Assembly: GCF_027744825.2 (NCBI RefSeq)
Contig: NC_071334.1
Coordinates: forward strand, 40,773,437 to 40,837,436
Direction: 5' to 3'
DNA from: Synchiropus splendidus
Taxonomy: Eukaryota; Chordata; Actinopteri; Syngnathiformes; Callionymidae
DNA length: 64,000 bases
The notes beneath the pieces are model-generated. The model was not told the origin of the DNA. It saw only the letters and a program-made list of their open reading frames with translations, and ran no database searches. This document shows, one piece after another, positions 19,386-33,134 of this stretch. Within the stretch, counting starts at the first letter, position 1. Each line of letters begins with the position of its first letter. Both the position numbers and the translations under genes were made by a program.

Positions 19386-20770
19386 TCGGAAGTCAAGGAA
19401 TTCCCCAGACGGATCACCATCAACCACAATGTCAATCACCTCCTTCGCTAACTGACTCCTTTGTTGAGAAGCAAACCAAAAGCTATAAACCGCCTGACAT
19501 GTCAATTTGTGCCAAGCGCAGAGCAGTTGCTAAACTGATTGGAAGAAATGCTGTGTTGCAGTGCATCCTTAATGGTCTTGCTACAATGGTATTGTTGGAC
19601 ACAGGGGCCCAGGTTAGCATGATCAGTCAGGATTGGAAGGAGCAATATCTACCCAGTGACCGAATTCGACCGATGATTGAGGTCTTGGAGGAAAAGGACG
19701 AGTTGGAAGTGTTTGCAGTCAATGGGGCCTTAATTCCTTTCCTTGGATGGGTGCCAGTAGTAGTCAATCTACCAGGGAACAGTGACCTGAGTTTTTCCAT
19801 AAGTGTTCCGTTCCTAGTGAGCAGCGCAAACATGGAGCGACCACTATTGGGTTTCAATGTGTGAGAAGAACTGATCGGGGGTAAAGCAGAAAGGTTGAAG
19901 CCTGTGTTGACAAAACTACTGTGTAATGCCATAAATATTTTGAGTGAACAAGCAGAGGTAATCGTGACTTTTGTCCAGAGGCCGGAGCACATCATGCTGC
20001 AATCGCACGCAAGATCAGGTGCCAGAGATATTGTTATCCCTGCCGGCCAAGTCACCTGGATGAAATGCCCTATTCTCCACACCTCCAATAGTTCAGAACC
20101 CCGAGTGTTGTTCGAAGCAGATGAAACATTAGAACAGCTGGATGTTGGCTCAGGGTTACTGGAGGTCCAGAACCCCCTGAAGCCTTATGTGGCAATACCA
20201 GTCGGTAATAATACTAATCATGAAGTTAGTTTGTCCCGTAAAACATGTCTTGGAACACTGCAGCAGGTTGAGAGATTGGTGGAGGTTGACTGTGTGAAGG
20301 AACAGATCCGAGCGGTTACTGTCAATGAAGTGACCTGCCAGGAGGTTGATTCTAATCCAACCCAGTGGCATCCCCCTGTGAATCTTGATCACCTAAATGA
20401 ACAACAAAAGGAGGTTGCAAAGAGGATGTTGTTTGAAGAGTCCAACATATTCGCGAAAGATAGAAATGACATAGGGTGTATTCCCAGTTTGCAAATGGTG
20501 ATCAATCTTAAAGATGAGATTCCAGTGCAGAGAGTGTACTCATCTGTACCAAAACCACTGATGAAGGAAGTTAAAGAATATATTCAGGACCTTCTAGTGA
20601 ACAGATGGATAATAAAATCTAAGTCTTCCTATGCCGCACCAGTGGTATGTGTGAGAAAAAAAGACGGTTCCCTGCGTCTTTGCATCGACTATTGCCTGTT
20701 GAACCAGAAAACTATTCCTGACAGTTCATTTGTCCAAAGCTTTGCCAAAATCGCCAAGCCATTGTATTAG
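19386..20770 (+). pseudogene. Gypsy pol part 1: protease and truncated RT
   Basis: The aspartic protease has LLDTGAQVSMIS near 19595-19630. The frame has a TGA at 19862-19864 and continues to the RT start (YAAPVVCVRKKDGSLRLCIDY and LLNQKTIPD near 20630-20720). Then RT jumps straight to SFAKIAKPLY, which in the family follows the palm and thumb. The YxDD catalytic block is therefore deleted, about 100 codons. A TAG follows at 20771. Non-functional. Confidence 0.8.
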
Positions 20771-22226
20771 CTACTCCAAATTAAAGATTCAGCGCCTCAA
20801 AGTCGCACCACACAAGGGAGAATCAAGGGGCCCCAGTTGTCATCCAAGACACCCATACAGTGGATGGATGAACATCAGAGATTGCTTGAGGAACTCGTGG
20901 ACATGATCACCCAACCACCCATCTTGGCATATCCAAATTTTGAACAACCCTTTGTGCTTTATACAGAACAAGTCAGAACAAGGTCTTGGTGCGATACTCT
21001 GTCAGCGCCAGGAGGGGAAGCTGAGAGTGATTGGTTTTAGGTCCAAGACACTGACACCTGCAGAAAAAAATTATCACTTGCACAGTGGTAAATTGGAATT
21101 TCTTGCATTAAAATGGGCGGTGTGCGAAAAATTCAGGGACTATCTCTTCTACGCACCCCATTTCACAGTTTACACTGATAATAACCCACTGACTTATGAG
21201 TACAGCGAAGTTGAATGCAGTTAGTTATTGATGGGTGGGGGAACTGGCAGACTTCAGGTTTGACATCAAGTACAGACCTGGGAAAGTCAATATTGATGCT
21301 GATACGTTGTCCCGCATCCCTCTTGACATTTAGAAGTATGTGGCTGTGTGTACAGAGGAGTTATCGCAGGAAGTGACAAAAGCTGTTTGGGAAGGAAATC
21401 AAGTAGTTCAAGCTAAAGTGAGTGAGTGTTACATTTAGCTCGTGAAAGGTTCTATTGGCCTTACGTGAAAAAAAGCATTGAGGACTATGTGACACGGAAG
21501 TGCAGTTGTATTAAACAGAAAAAACCCACAACCCATATACGTGCCCCCATGAGCAACTTAAGTCTAACTCACCATTGGAACTAGTTTATATAGCTTACCT
21601 TCAACTTGAGAAGAGCAAGGGGGGTTATGAGTACATATTAGTCATAGTCGATCATTTCACAAGATTTGCACAAGCGTACCCGACGAAAAATAAGGCTGGT
21701 CGCACTGCAGCGGAAAGGATTCCCTAACAAACTCCATCATGATCAGGGGCGGGAGTTTGAAAACGAGCTCTTTAGGACCCTGGGACAGCTGACTGGAGTG
21801 GGACATTCCCGAACATCTCCCTACCACCCACAAGGGAACCCTGCTGAGCGATTTAACCGAACGCTTCTTCAGATGCTTCGTACATTGACAGACAAAGAGA
21901 AAGAATCATGGGAAGAACACCTTGCAAAGGTAGTACATGCATATAACTGTACGCGCCACGAAGCCACAGGTAACTCTCCACATTTTCTCTTATATGGACG
22001 ACATCCCCGACTCCATTTGGATCTATTGTTTCAGTTATTAGAAAAGACAGAAAATGAGACTCAAAACGGGTATGTTGAAAAATGGAAGAGAAGAATGACT
22101 GAAGCATACCATATTGCTAACAAAAACAGTTTTGCTTCGAGTGCTAAGGGAAAGTCCTATTATGATCAGAAAATGAGAGGGGTTGTACTGAAACCAGGTG
22201 ACAGAGTATTAGTTAAGAATGTCTGA
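20771..22226 (+). pseudogene. Gypsy pol part 2: RNase H and integrase remnants
   Basis: RNase H is read across two frames: FEQPFVLYT near 20940, then QEGKLRVIGFRSKTLTPAEKNYH and FTVYTDNNPLTY up to 21224. A decayed stretch at 21225-21665 includes ADTLSRIPLD and RFYWPYVKKSIEDY (start of integrase). The integrase core reappears at 21666-22226 with [31 protein letters not shown], and the C-terminal GDRVLVKNV. Many stops and shifts. Confidence 0.8.
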
Positions 22227-22277
22227 GAATGTGGAGGGCCTGGAAAACTGCGCTCTTATTGGGAAAAGACAATTTAT

Positions 22278-23133
22278 ATGGTGAAGAAAAAACTGACAGA
22301 TAACCCAGTATATGTGATACAGCCAGCCTCAGGAAAAACAAGGCCTCAGGATGCCTCAGGAAAAACAAGGACGCTGCACAGGAACTTGCTTTTACAAGTG
22401 AATGATCTTCCAATTGAAGTTGAGCCACCGACACAGCAAAGACCTCGCAAGCGAAAACATGGTGACAAAGAAACGAACTCTGTCATAACGCAAGTGGATA
22501 ACGCTGACACATCTGAGTCAGATGATGAGAGACCAAGGGGATATTGGTTAAAGAGGTCAATAAGTGTACCTACTTCTACAACCCCTGTGTTATTCCAGAC
22601 TTCAAATGGATTGAATCAACAGCGACATCAAGCAGGCAGGATAGGCCAAGTGGAGGAAAGATCCTGTCCAAGTTTAGGAACCGCTGTAGGGGTACAACAC
22701 CAAGCCAGACAAGCCTATTTCAATCCAGATGCTCCGAAAGCGAGACTATTACCAGTTGAAATACAATCAGAGTTAGATCTTGGAGAGTCTGAGCAAATGG
22801 AGTTTGATGAAAATGTTGGGCGAGGCAATGGTCAAAACGAGTTGGAAGGGGAAAACGTTGGGAATGTGGTTGGAAAGGAGTTAGAAGTGTCATGCCCACA
22901 AGAAAGTGGTTGTACTTTAGACAACTGACAACTCATTGCGAAGGTCCACTAGAGAGAAAAGGCCAGCTAAGACATTCACCTACCCCGCGCTTGGCACACC
23001 GATGTATCAGCCTTACCCCTCTGTAAATGCTGTTAGTGCTCATCTCAGCCCATACTGTGATCCCAGATTCCCACTGTCATACCATTCATCATTCCCTTAC
23101 ACACCACATACACTCTATTCTTACTTTCCTTAG
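22278..23133 (+). pseudogene. Gypsy pol C-terminal tail
   Basis: Two adjoining polar frames, 22278-22928 and 22936-23133, follow integrase. The first begins with a typical post-integrase segment ([22 protein letters not shown]). The second begins RRSTREKRPAKTFTYPALG, a C-terminal motif seen in fish Gypsy Pol proteins. No other domain seen. Confidence 0.6.
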
Positions 23134-23945
23134 TCCCTTTGCTGAGTTAAGGGATGCCTAAAATACAGTTAGCTCTGGGTTTCATCAGACGGCACTTGGA
23201 CTCCAGATGAGTCACCTGTTGATATTGTGTTGTCTTCTTTCTTCTGCACTCAGTATTTGCTACGGTTGACCGTCCTGGGACCCGTAACATCAACATATAA
23301 CAAAATTATTACTGTATAAAAGTATGTCAAAGTAAATTCGCTCACTCACAGAAGTCAGTCCAACTGAGATGCTTCCACGATTGATGCAGAAACATCTCCA
23401 TGATCACAAGGAGCTTTGAGTTATTGTGTTCCGCAATTAAAATCGGACCATCCCTAATGTACCATCTGATAACTGGACCAGGTCGTGAACACTCGTTCCC
23501 ACAGACCGAAAACAGGCGATGCAAGTCACGTTTCAAATCAAGTGGATTTTCTTTGTTGGTGCTGACACGGCTTAAATTCAAGATCAAATCATTTAAAAGT
23601 CTGCTCTGAACTGAGTGCTTTGCAGTTTAGCGCTGTATATAGAGCCTGGTAACGACTGGAGCAAAGGTTAACTAGCGTGAGCTGCCGGGGGCGTCGTGTT
23701 CTGATCTCCGTTTAGTCATTTGATGTCATAACTTACCCCTCAGTGAGATATAATGAAACGCTGCTTCAGCAAGTAGTACTGTTCATCAAAAATCTTCACT
23801 TACACTCGCTTTGTGAGTAGAGCAGCACTGTGTGACACAACCAGCGCCAATGGGAAGTGACGGGTCCTGAGACAGTGATGCGTCGGCGCGCGTGCCGAGC
23901 TCACAGAGCTGAGACCGTCACGTGACTGTGCCGACTCGGAACTTT
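23134..23945. other. Unrecognised sequence between Gypsy and DIRS
   Basis: No gene or repeat was recognised. The first part could include a remnant of the Gypsy 3' LTR. The part from 23630 on is more GC-rich, with CpG sites and a GTCACGTGAC palindrome near 23917. Confidence 0.5.
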
Positions 23946-24097
23946 GTTTCTAAGGAAGCGCACCTGTCAACAGGATGTAACTGCTGAAACAGTCGAATCT
24001 CACAGTTGTTTGTGTTAGTCTTTGTGGATCTAGGGGGCAGCTCCAAGGGAAACGCAAGCTGTCTGCCGTGCGCGACCATTTTGAAAATAATGTAGTT
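23946..24097 (+). repeat. Direct repeat flanking DIRS element, left copy
   Basis: About 150 bp similar to 27646-27806 (shared landmarks TTCTAAGGAAG, CACCTGTCAACAGGATGTAACT, GATCTAGGGGGCAGCTCC, AATAATGTAGTT), with roughly 10% differences and a small indel. The left copy ends where the DIRS begins, and the right copy starts where it ends. Confidence 0.8.
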
Positions 24098-24266
24098 CTA
24101 TTTCATATGTGCTCCGCCCTCTAACGGCCTTCGCTATTGGTTAATCCACATCGAGGCAATGGCCTCGGCCTGAGACTTCGATTGATTGGCTCTCCGCCCA
24201 GGAAGGCACCACCCACCACGTATAACTCTCCCCTGCTCCCGCCGCTCTGCTCCTTTTGGAACTCAG
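24098..24266 (+). repeat. DIRS left inverted terminal repeat
   Basis: Its reverse complement recurs at 27461-27647: CTGCTCCTTTTGGAACTCAG here against CTGAGTTCCAAAAGGAGCAG there, and GGCCTTCGCTATTGG against CCAATAGCGAAGGCC. A TATA-like ACGTATAACTC is inside. Confidence 0.85.
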
Positions 24267-24292
24267 CCTGCAACTACAACCATCGGGTTAAC

Positions 24293-25388
24293 ATGGAGCG
24301 TTCCTGTTCGTCCTGCACTGATTCTCTCGGTGAGTCCGACAAGCATGACGCCTACCTCGTCTGCTTGGGGCCTGAACACCTGAGACTGCTGGACTCATGT
24401 CCCGCCTGCGTGGCTCTTCCAGGAGAGGAGCGGCGCAGGCGGGCGGGTCTAGCATGCTGGAAGGGAGTCGACCAGGAGTCGGCCTCTCTTCCAGCTACTC
24501 AGCCTCCTCAGTCCGCTCCTAAACCACCTCCAGCGAAGATGGTTTGGGCGGACGTTACGGAGGAGGATGAGCGTTGTTTTTAAGAGGAGGAGGTCCACCT
24601 CAAGATTTTGCCCGACGACAACGACGACTTGGGGGTGGTGGACGAGGGCGAGAGTACTCCAGCGGGGCCTAGCCAGAGCAGGTACCCGATGGACGAAATG
24701 CCCCAACTTTTCCGCGAAGCAGCGGAGACACTAGGAGTGTTTTCTCAGTACCTTTGTACGCAAAGGCTGTGAAGAAGGGGTCCAGACCCTCAGCCACGGT
24801 CCCTAAAATGACCAGGCTTTGGGCCCACTCGGCTAAAGACCCTCAGGCGCCTAGGGGATATGCCGTGTATTCACTGTGGAAGGCGTCGATCCCACCAGGG
24901 GGCTGCCACCTCTGGGGGAGACGCTTGGGTTTTGTCTGGCACCCAACTCTTCTCTCTGGACTGGCGGTAAGCAATGGCTCCCAGAGGAGAAAAACCGTAC
25001 TACCGCCACCTTCCTGGACCGAGCTCATGCATGCGGTATGCACGTTCGGACCCTGGCGAACGACATGACCTTCCTGGCAGCTTCCATGGACAGGCTGTTG
25101 TTCGAGAAGGAATCCATTTCAGGGGACGAGCTCCGGAGGATCCAGGTCTCTACGGCGGCCTTTCAGAAGATGGCGCTGGCGGCCTCGGTGGATGGAGCGC
25201 ACACGTGCGCCCTCACCCAAATGGCGGCACGCAACCTGTGGCTCAGTAAGACGGGGCTTAAGGAGCCAGAGAAGTGGAACCTCATTGGAGCGCCAATCAC
25301 GGATGACACGTTGTTTGGCTCCAACATCTCGGGTCTCATGGAGCTGATGGAGACGCAGAAGTCGTCGGCCAAGCTTCGTGTTCGCTAG
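24293..25388 (+). pseudogene. DIRS ORF1 (Gag-like)
   Basis: Starts MERSCSSC at 24293 with a Cys-pair module (CSSC, VCLG.EHLR, CPAC) characteristic of DIRS ORF1 proteins. A TAA at 24581-24583 interrupts a frame that stays protein-like to 24769. Further frames at 24754 and 24876-25388 carry the rest, including NDMTFLAASMDRLLFEKE, which has a counterpart in the DIRS fragment at 53725. At least two frameshifts. The protein is presumed structural. Confidence 0.7.
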
Positions 25389-25800
25389 CTAAAAAGGCTA
25401 GGCTAACACTAGCTTCTTCGGCCACCAGCCATCTTTCACCGCCCGTGTCAAGTCGGCCTGGTTTGAGCTCTTCAAACGCACAGGTGAGTGCTGGCCGGCT
25501 TAAGGGACTTCGTTTCCCAGCGGCCTCTGAAGATGTCGTCTCTGGCAGCCATGTTGCACCGCCTGCCTCTGGGAGGTCCCGTTCGTGTTTTCCAAGCGCT
25601 CGGGTGAGTGTCGTCACTGGAGGCCATTTTGCTTCGCCTGAGTCAAATGAACCCAGTGCGGCTGCGCAGAGCGTCACCGTGTTGAGCAGTGGACTACATC
25701 TCCCGGCTTCCCATGCTGATGACGTCTCCCATGTTGCCGGAAATTCAGATGTCTTCAGCGAACCCCTTTCGGAGGGTGCCCCCCGCACATACCAGATGCG
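25389..25800 (+). other. DIRS ORF1-ORF2 linker
   Basis: A protein-like but low-complexity Ser/Pro-rich stretch lies between the two ORFs. It contains two tandem ~130-bp related units (each with TTCGTTTCC/TTCGTGTTTTCC, then GTGAGTG and GGCCATTTTG/GCCATGTTG). No domain recognised. Confidence 0.4.
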
Positions 25801-26683
25801 GTGGGCGGGCATTTTCTGTCTCTGGCTCAACCCCTTACAGACTTTCACTCTGTGTGGGTGAATTTGTGCGGCCCCCTCGCCCCTTGGTTAAACAGATCAT
25901 TAAGCAGGGGCTATGCACTCCAGTTCTGTCGCCGTCCCCCCGAGTTCACGGGAGTCCGTCTCACGTCTCCTCGCTCCCCAGCAGAGCGTCTGTGTCTGGA
26001 GCAGGAGGTGGCGTCGCTCCTTCGGAAACGAGCTCTCTCGCTGGTGCCTCAGGAGGACCGTGAGAGAGGGTTCTACTCGGTGTACTTTCTGGTCCCCAAG
26101 AGATCGAGAGGTCTCAGACCAATTCTGCATCTGCGACGGCTGAACGCCTTCATCTCCTCGCGCTCGTTCAGGATGCTGACAATAAAGCAACTGCTCGAGT
26201 GTGTCAGGCCAGGGGACTGGATGACCTCCGTGGATCTGATGGATGCGTACTTCCACGTTCCCATCCTACAGCGCCACAGGCGCTACCTGAGGTTTGCAGT
26301 GGGGGACAACTGTTACCAGTTCGACCAGCTGCCCTTCGGGTACTCCATGGCTCTTCTCGAAGGTGGTGGATGCTGCGTTGGAGCTGCTCAGATCTGTGGG
26401 CATAAGAATCCTGACATATCTGGACGACTGCCTCATTCTAGCGGCTTCGGAGAACGAAGCACGACGTCACACGGAGATGGTGCTGCGGCACATCACACGT
26501 CTGGGCTTTGCGGTCAACCTCCAGAAGAGTGTGCTGCAGCCCAGCACTTGCACTCAGTATCTGGGGTTGCTCCTCGACTCTCGGTCCATGATAGCGCGGC
26601 TGTCAGACGAGAGGTTGTCGAGACCTGTCCATGCTGTGACGGTGGCGAGAAGTGCCCAGAGACTGAGAGTGATAATAAGGTGA
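25801..26683 (+). pseudogene. DIRS reverse transcriptase
   Basis: RT blocks in order: FLVPKRSRGLRPILHLRRLN, TSVDLMDAYFHVPI, YQFDQLPFGYSMA, then after a frameshift near 26345 the catalytic TYLDDCLI and GFAVNLQKSVLQP.TQYLGLLLDS. Catalytic Asp residues are present. The frame ends at 26683, where RNase H should follow. Confidence 0.85.
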
Positions 26684-26869
26684 TGACCTTATTAGGTCTC
26701 ATGTCGGCGGCTCACTCGGTAGTCAAACTGGGTCTTTTGCACATGAGATGAGACTTTTAGACCGAAGGTCATCACGGCTTCGTATCGGTCTCAAGTCCTG
26801 ATGTTGAGGGCCTTTTATTCCCCACCTCATCTGTCCGATCAGGAGGCTAGGGTGCACCGGTAGTGCCCG

Positions 26870-27256
26870 GTGCGGGCCCTAGCTTGTTATGTGGACAGGA
26901 CAAAGGACTTTCGTCTGACTGATAGTTTGTTTGTCTGCTATGGAGGGAACCTGAGAGGCAAAGTTGTCACATCACAGCGCCTTGCCCACTGGGTTTGTAT
27001 GGCCATGTCTGCTGCATACAAAGCTGAAGGCTCTGTGGCCCCAGAGGGCCTCAGGGCTCATTCAACTAGGGCCATCTCCTCATCTGCTGCCCTTTTCGGA
27101 GGTGCTTCTATGGAAGACATCTGTCAAGCTGCTTCTTGGTCTTCTGCTTCGACCTTTGCTCAGAACAATCTGAGAGACATGACGGACACTTCAGTGGCTC
27201 ACACTGATTTGTCTGTTCAGGGATCGTCGTCCATGGCTGGACCCTCTGGTCATTGA
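26870..27256 (+). pseudogene. DIRS tyrosine recombinase, C-terminal half
   Basis: GLRAHSTRAISSSAAL carries the H-x-x-R box of tyrosine recombinases, followed by ICQAASWSSASTFAQNNL where the family has WSS..TF...Y. The catalytic Tyr is replaced here by Asn. The N-terminal half with the first Arg is missing. Inactive. Confidence 0.8.
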
Positions 27257-27315
27257 TTTGGTTCTTTCCTCTCAGGTCTTCTGTAAGGCCATGCTGGGAG
27301 TGAACTAATCCCTAC

Positions 27316-27432
27316 GGCCTTCGCCGCGGTTTTTAACCAATAGCGAAGGCCGTTAGAGGGCAGAGCACATATGAAATACAAATGATGGTTACTCACGTAA
27401 CCCAGGTTCTATGAATATGTGCGTAGCCCTCT
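27316..27432 (+). repeat. DIRS internal complementary region
   Basis: AACCAATAGCGAAGGCC to CACATATGAAAT is the reverse complement of the left end; AAATGATGGTTACTC to GCCCTCTAAC is that of the right end. The replication model for DIRS uses such a region to circularise the cDNA. Confidence 0.85.
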
Positions 27433-27460
27433 AACTGGCTGCCCAGCAGGCCTGTTTCCG

Positions 27461-27647
27461 CTGAGTTCCAAAAGGAGCAGAGCGACGGGAGTAGGGGAGA
27501 GTTATACGTAGTGGGTGGTGCCTTCCTGGGCGGAGAGCCAATCAATCAAAGTCTCAGGCCGAGGCCAGTGCCTCGATGTGGATTAGCCAATAGCGAAGGC
27601 CGTTAGAGGGCTACGCACATATTCATAGAATAGAGTAACCATCATTT
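27461..27647 (-). repeat. DIRS right inverted terminal repeat
   Basis: Reverse complement of 24098-24266 over most of its length, with a short extra tail (TCATAGAATAGAGTAACC) that is mirrored in the internal complementary region. Confidence 0.85.
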
Positions 27648-27806
27648 TCTAAGGAAGTGCACCTGTCAACAGGATGTAACTGGTGAAACAGTTGAATCTC
27701 ACAGTTCTTTGTGAATGTCTTTGTGGATCTAGGGGGCAGCTCCAAGGGAAACGCAAGCTGTCTGCCGTGTAGGACCATTTTGATCTCCTGTCGGAGAATA
27801 ATGTAG
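27646..27806 (+). repeat. Direct repeat flanking DIRS element, right copy
   Basis: Counterpart of 23946-24097. It contains an extra segment GATCTCCTGTCGGAG near the end that the left copy lacks. Confidence 0.8.
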
Positions 27807-27829
27807 TTATTTCGATCTGTGTGTTTGTC

Positions 27830-28135
27830 TCAGATTTCCGACTTGTCTTGTTCCATTCTAATTCAAATGAATTTACAAGGTATCATTTAATTTAGGAAAT
27901 TTAAAAACATTGGATTTTTCACACGATGGGACATTTTCACATTATTTAAAAATATGGAATAATAATGAATGCAAAGACTTATTTGATATTAATATATATA
28001 GTAGGTCATCAAATCAGTGTAAATGTAGAAGTCGGTTGCCTGCAGGGATTCTTAATGTCCAGCAGATGTCACTATTCAGTGACACAGTATTAACACAGTA
28101 TCAGCACAATGTGTCACTGTGTCGAAACGCTTTTT
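27830..28135 (-). repeat. hAT-like terminal sequence, copy 1 (inverted relative to 46421-46665)
   Basis: Shares with 46421-46665, in reverse complement, the landmarks TCCATTCTAATTCAAAT, AAAAACATTGGA, CTGCAGGGATT, GTCCAGCAG, CAGTGACACAGTAT and GTGTCGAAACGCTT. The other copy continues into GTAGTGATGGGTGAATGAGGCATCAT, a typical fish hAT end. Non-coding. Confidence 0.6.
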
Positions 28136-28512
28136 CAGGAACAGCCAGGCAGCAGCAGCACCAATGGGCTTGTGAGACCAGGCGGCGGCTGCGCGGGGTG
28201 CTCCCCAGATGATGACGAAGGGGGCGGATACACCGGGAAATCTCGGATTGTTGTAGTCGGATTGTACTTGGTACGAAGAACGCGATGGAGAAAATCACTT
28301 TTTTTCGATTTATTGGCTGATGAATTGGAGGCGGGGGAGCACTTCTTTATCGGAATGCGCTCAGAGAAGGTAAGAAGTTTTGTCAAATCAAGAAAAGGCA
28401 TGAAACTGCCAGCAACAAGTCAAATTACCCAAACATTTTGAAAAGCACAATAAATATACAAGTGTCCGATATATTTCTCCACGTTCATTTCCTTCATTCT
28501 AAAAATAACACT

Positions 28513-28513
<1 letters not shown>
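28136..28513. other. Unrecognised sequence
   Basis: No supported gene or repeat; short ORFs only. Confidence 0.4.
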
Positions 28514-30818
<2,305 letters not shown>

Positions 30819-31563
30819 ATGACAGAACCGTCTAGCCACTGAACTGACTCAGCAATGGTTTTGAATTTGCAGAAGGCTGTAGGCTCCCAGGGCACTAGAA
30901 TCTCTAATTTAGGGAGAGTGACTAAGGGTTTCCTGGAGCAGCTGCAGAATATTTCAGCCCATTGTGAGCGATCTTCGCCTCCTCCTACTGGAGCAGACTC
31001 AACCTTACCTGCCCCAGTCGCTGCTTCTGCTCCTGCCCCAGTACAACAACTATTCAACGTTCGAGAGCCGACCATTCCTACGCCAGAGGTTTATGCAGGT
31101 AAACCGGGCTTCTGTAAGAACTTCTTTTTTCAATATTCGCTTATCTTTGACTCTCAACCCTCACTTTTCCAGACAGACAGAGCCCGAATTGCTTACTGTA
31201 TAAACCTTCTCCGCGACAAGGCCTGCCAGTGGGCAGCTTCTCTTTGCGAGTCAGACTCTCCCATTCTGAATGATTTCCACACATTGTCCTCAGAGATGCG
31301 TCGAGTTTTTGATGCTCCCTTCAAGAGTGGTCCTTGCGCTTCCAAGCACTTAGTCTATGTCACTCAAGACATCCCTAAGGAATCGGTATCTGAATGTTCG
31401 ATCCGCTTCAGGATCCAGCAGCAGCCCAGGCTGGATGGAATGAACCAGCACTCATGTCCATATTTATTAATGGGCTAGCCTCCAACATACAGGACCAACT
31501 CTCTCTCCGCGACTAACCCAACTCTCTGGAGGAGCTCATCCTCCTAGCTATTGGAATAGATAA
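30819..31563 (+). pseudogene. Sushi-type Gypsy gag, N-terminal part (interrupted by ERV2)
   Basis: A start ATG at 30819 is followed by a TGA at 30840-30842; the frame then runs from 30843 to 31478. It has a Gag capsid-like core: PEVYAGKPGFCKNFF, FQTDRARIAYCINLLRDKACQWA, and SSEMRRVFDAPF, wording typical of the sushi-ichi/PEG10/RTL family. A frameshift near 31440 moves the rest (ALMSIFINGLASNIQDQL) into another frame with a further stop. The gag is cut by ERV2 at IGID and resumes at 43487. The capsid protein would assemble element particles. Confidence 0.82.
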
Positions 31564-31987
31564 TGTTGTGGAATAATTTGACCTGTGTCATTAGAGTTAC
31601 AAGGATAACTTGTTTCTCAGTACCAATGGAATGTTTAACAGATATCTACCCACTCTGTATTCCAAATACGCCAGAGATGGCTACCTTGGGGTGGAGACAG
31701 GAATGTATGTTTTGTCTGGAGCTGCCAGAAGCTCTTGTGATTCAGACAGAAGGCCAAACGTGAATATGCATGTTTGTGACGACGTATCTGGTCCAAGGAG
31801 CGCCCTTGATCCAGCCCCTACTTAATGTGTCTGTACTTTGAACAATTTGATACTGAGCGAAGTCAAGCGAAGAGATGATGTTACGCTGATGTGGAATAAA
31901 ACATAGCTTGTATCCCGCTACTTCTGTGGTTTCTTCCGCTCCCAACTCGACGCCCTGAGAAGTGTATACCCCGCTGGCCGGACCACA
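31564..31987 (+). repeat. ERV2 5' LTR
   Basis: Begins TGTTGTGG and ends GACCACA. AATAAA at 31895-31900 is close to the 3' end. No clear TATA box. Nearly identical to 43063-43486. Confidence 0.95.
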
Positions 31988-31991
31988 TAAT

Positions 31992-32009
31992 TGGCGCCCA
32001 AACGTTCGC
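31992..32009 (+). other. ERV2 primer-binding site
   Basis: TGGCGCCCAAACGTTCGC lies four bases inside the LTR end. TGGCGCCC matches tRNAs ending in GGGCGCCA, such as tRNA-Lys; the rest does not exactly fit a Lys primer that I can name. Confidence 0.7.
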
Positions 32010-33086
32010 ACCGAGGATTGAGGAACGTCTGACTCGATCCCCGCAGCACAAGGCGCCCTGAGGTAAGATACCGTTTTCTTCCTCAATGTGCTGCTGGGTG
32101 AGAGTTGGATGCAGAATTGACCTCACGGTGAAAGAACCAGAGAGTGGGGGGACGGAAATCCACAGAAGTAGTGCCAAACCGACGTGTACACAAAAAACAT
32201 CAACAAAAAGGCTATTTGATACTGAGAAGCACTTGCATACCGAGAAGTGCTTGTGTGTTCTGTGAAAGCGCTGTAAATTCAGATGCGCTTGTGAGTTGCA
32301 ACAAGTTTTAGAAACGTGTATTGTTTGTTTACTGCGCAGGCCTTGATGCCCGAGGTTGGTTTTTCCGGTGAATAACGACGCGGGAGTGTGACTATTTGGA
32401 TAAGGGACGAAATGAGCCCGTGGCCTCCAGTTTTTGATAAAAACTGGTCACCCACTCGTTGCCATGACCGATGCTCTCAGGGGCTAGCTGATTAACGTTT
32501 AAGGCTTCCATACCGACAAGCTAGGCATGGCCTATAATGTATATACGAAAATATTTTATATTTTCTAGTTTCCTTTAGAGATCTTCACTCTTCCACGTCA
32601 AGATCTCTAAAAGAATACCACGGATGAGAATCTGGTGGAGACAACCTGTGACAAGTTGTGGAAAAATACAAACGTCCAGTCATTGTGAAACCGGGTCGTG
32701 AGATCCTGAATAAACGACAGCACACTCACTAGGGGCTCATAATCAATGATGCTATTATTACTATGAACAAATGCTGCATATAAAGAGCAGGACAGAGACC
32801 TCCACTTAAACTAAGGAAAGACGAACTGTGTGTGTATGTGTGTGTAGTCATGACGTGTGTGACAGTGTGTGTACCTGTGTGAAGTTTAAAACGTTTATCT
32901 ACCTCAACTACGTAGAACTCTCATGCCACAGAACGGAGAGAGCTGTGTAGGTATATGTGTATGGCCATGATGTGTGGATGATATTGTTATTGATATTATT
33001 GACATTGGGTGTTGTGAATTGAAGTGTCGAAGTTTACCTTTTAGACTATACTTTTACTGTATGCAGTTTTCATGACAAAGAACAGA

Positions 33087-33134
<48 letters not shown>

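Larger units (their letters stand above)
19025..23133 (+). mobile_element. Decayed Gypsy/Ty3 retrotransposon, host of ERV1 insertion
   Basis: Contiguous remnants of gag zinc knuckle, protease, RT N-part, RNase H, integrase core and a basic C-terminal tail follow each other on the plus strand. The gag N-terminus must lie left of ERV1, outside the window. Several stops, frameshifts and an internal RT deletion show that it is much older than ERV1. No LTR was recognised to the right. Confidence 0.85.
24098..27647 (+). mobile_element. DIRS-type tyrosine-recombinase retroelement, internally deleted
   Basis: Terminal inverted repeats of ~170 bp (24098-24266 and 27461-27647) and an internal complementary region (27316-27432) that carries the reverse complements of both extreme ends. 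This layout is the hallmark of DIRS elements, which integrate as circles with a tyrosine recombinase instead of an integrase. ORF1, RT and the C-terminal recombinase piece are present; RNase H, methylase and the N-terminal recombinase are missing through a deletion near 26740. Confidence 0.88.
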
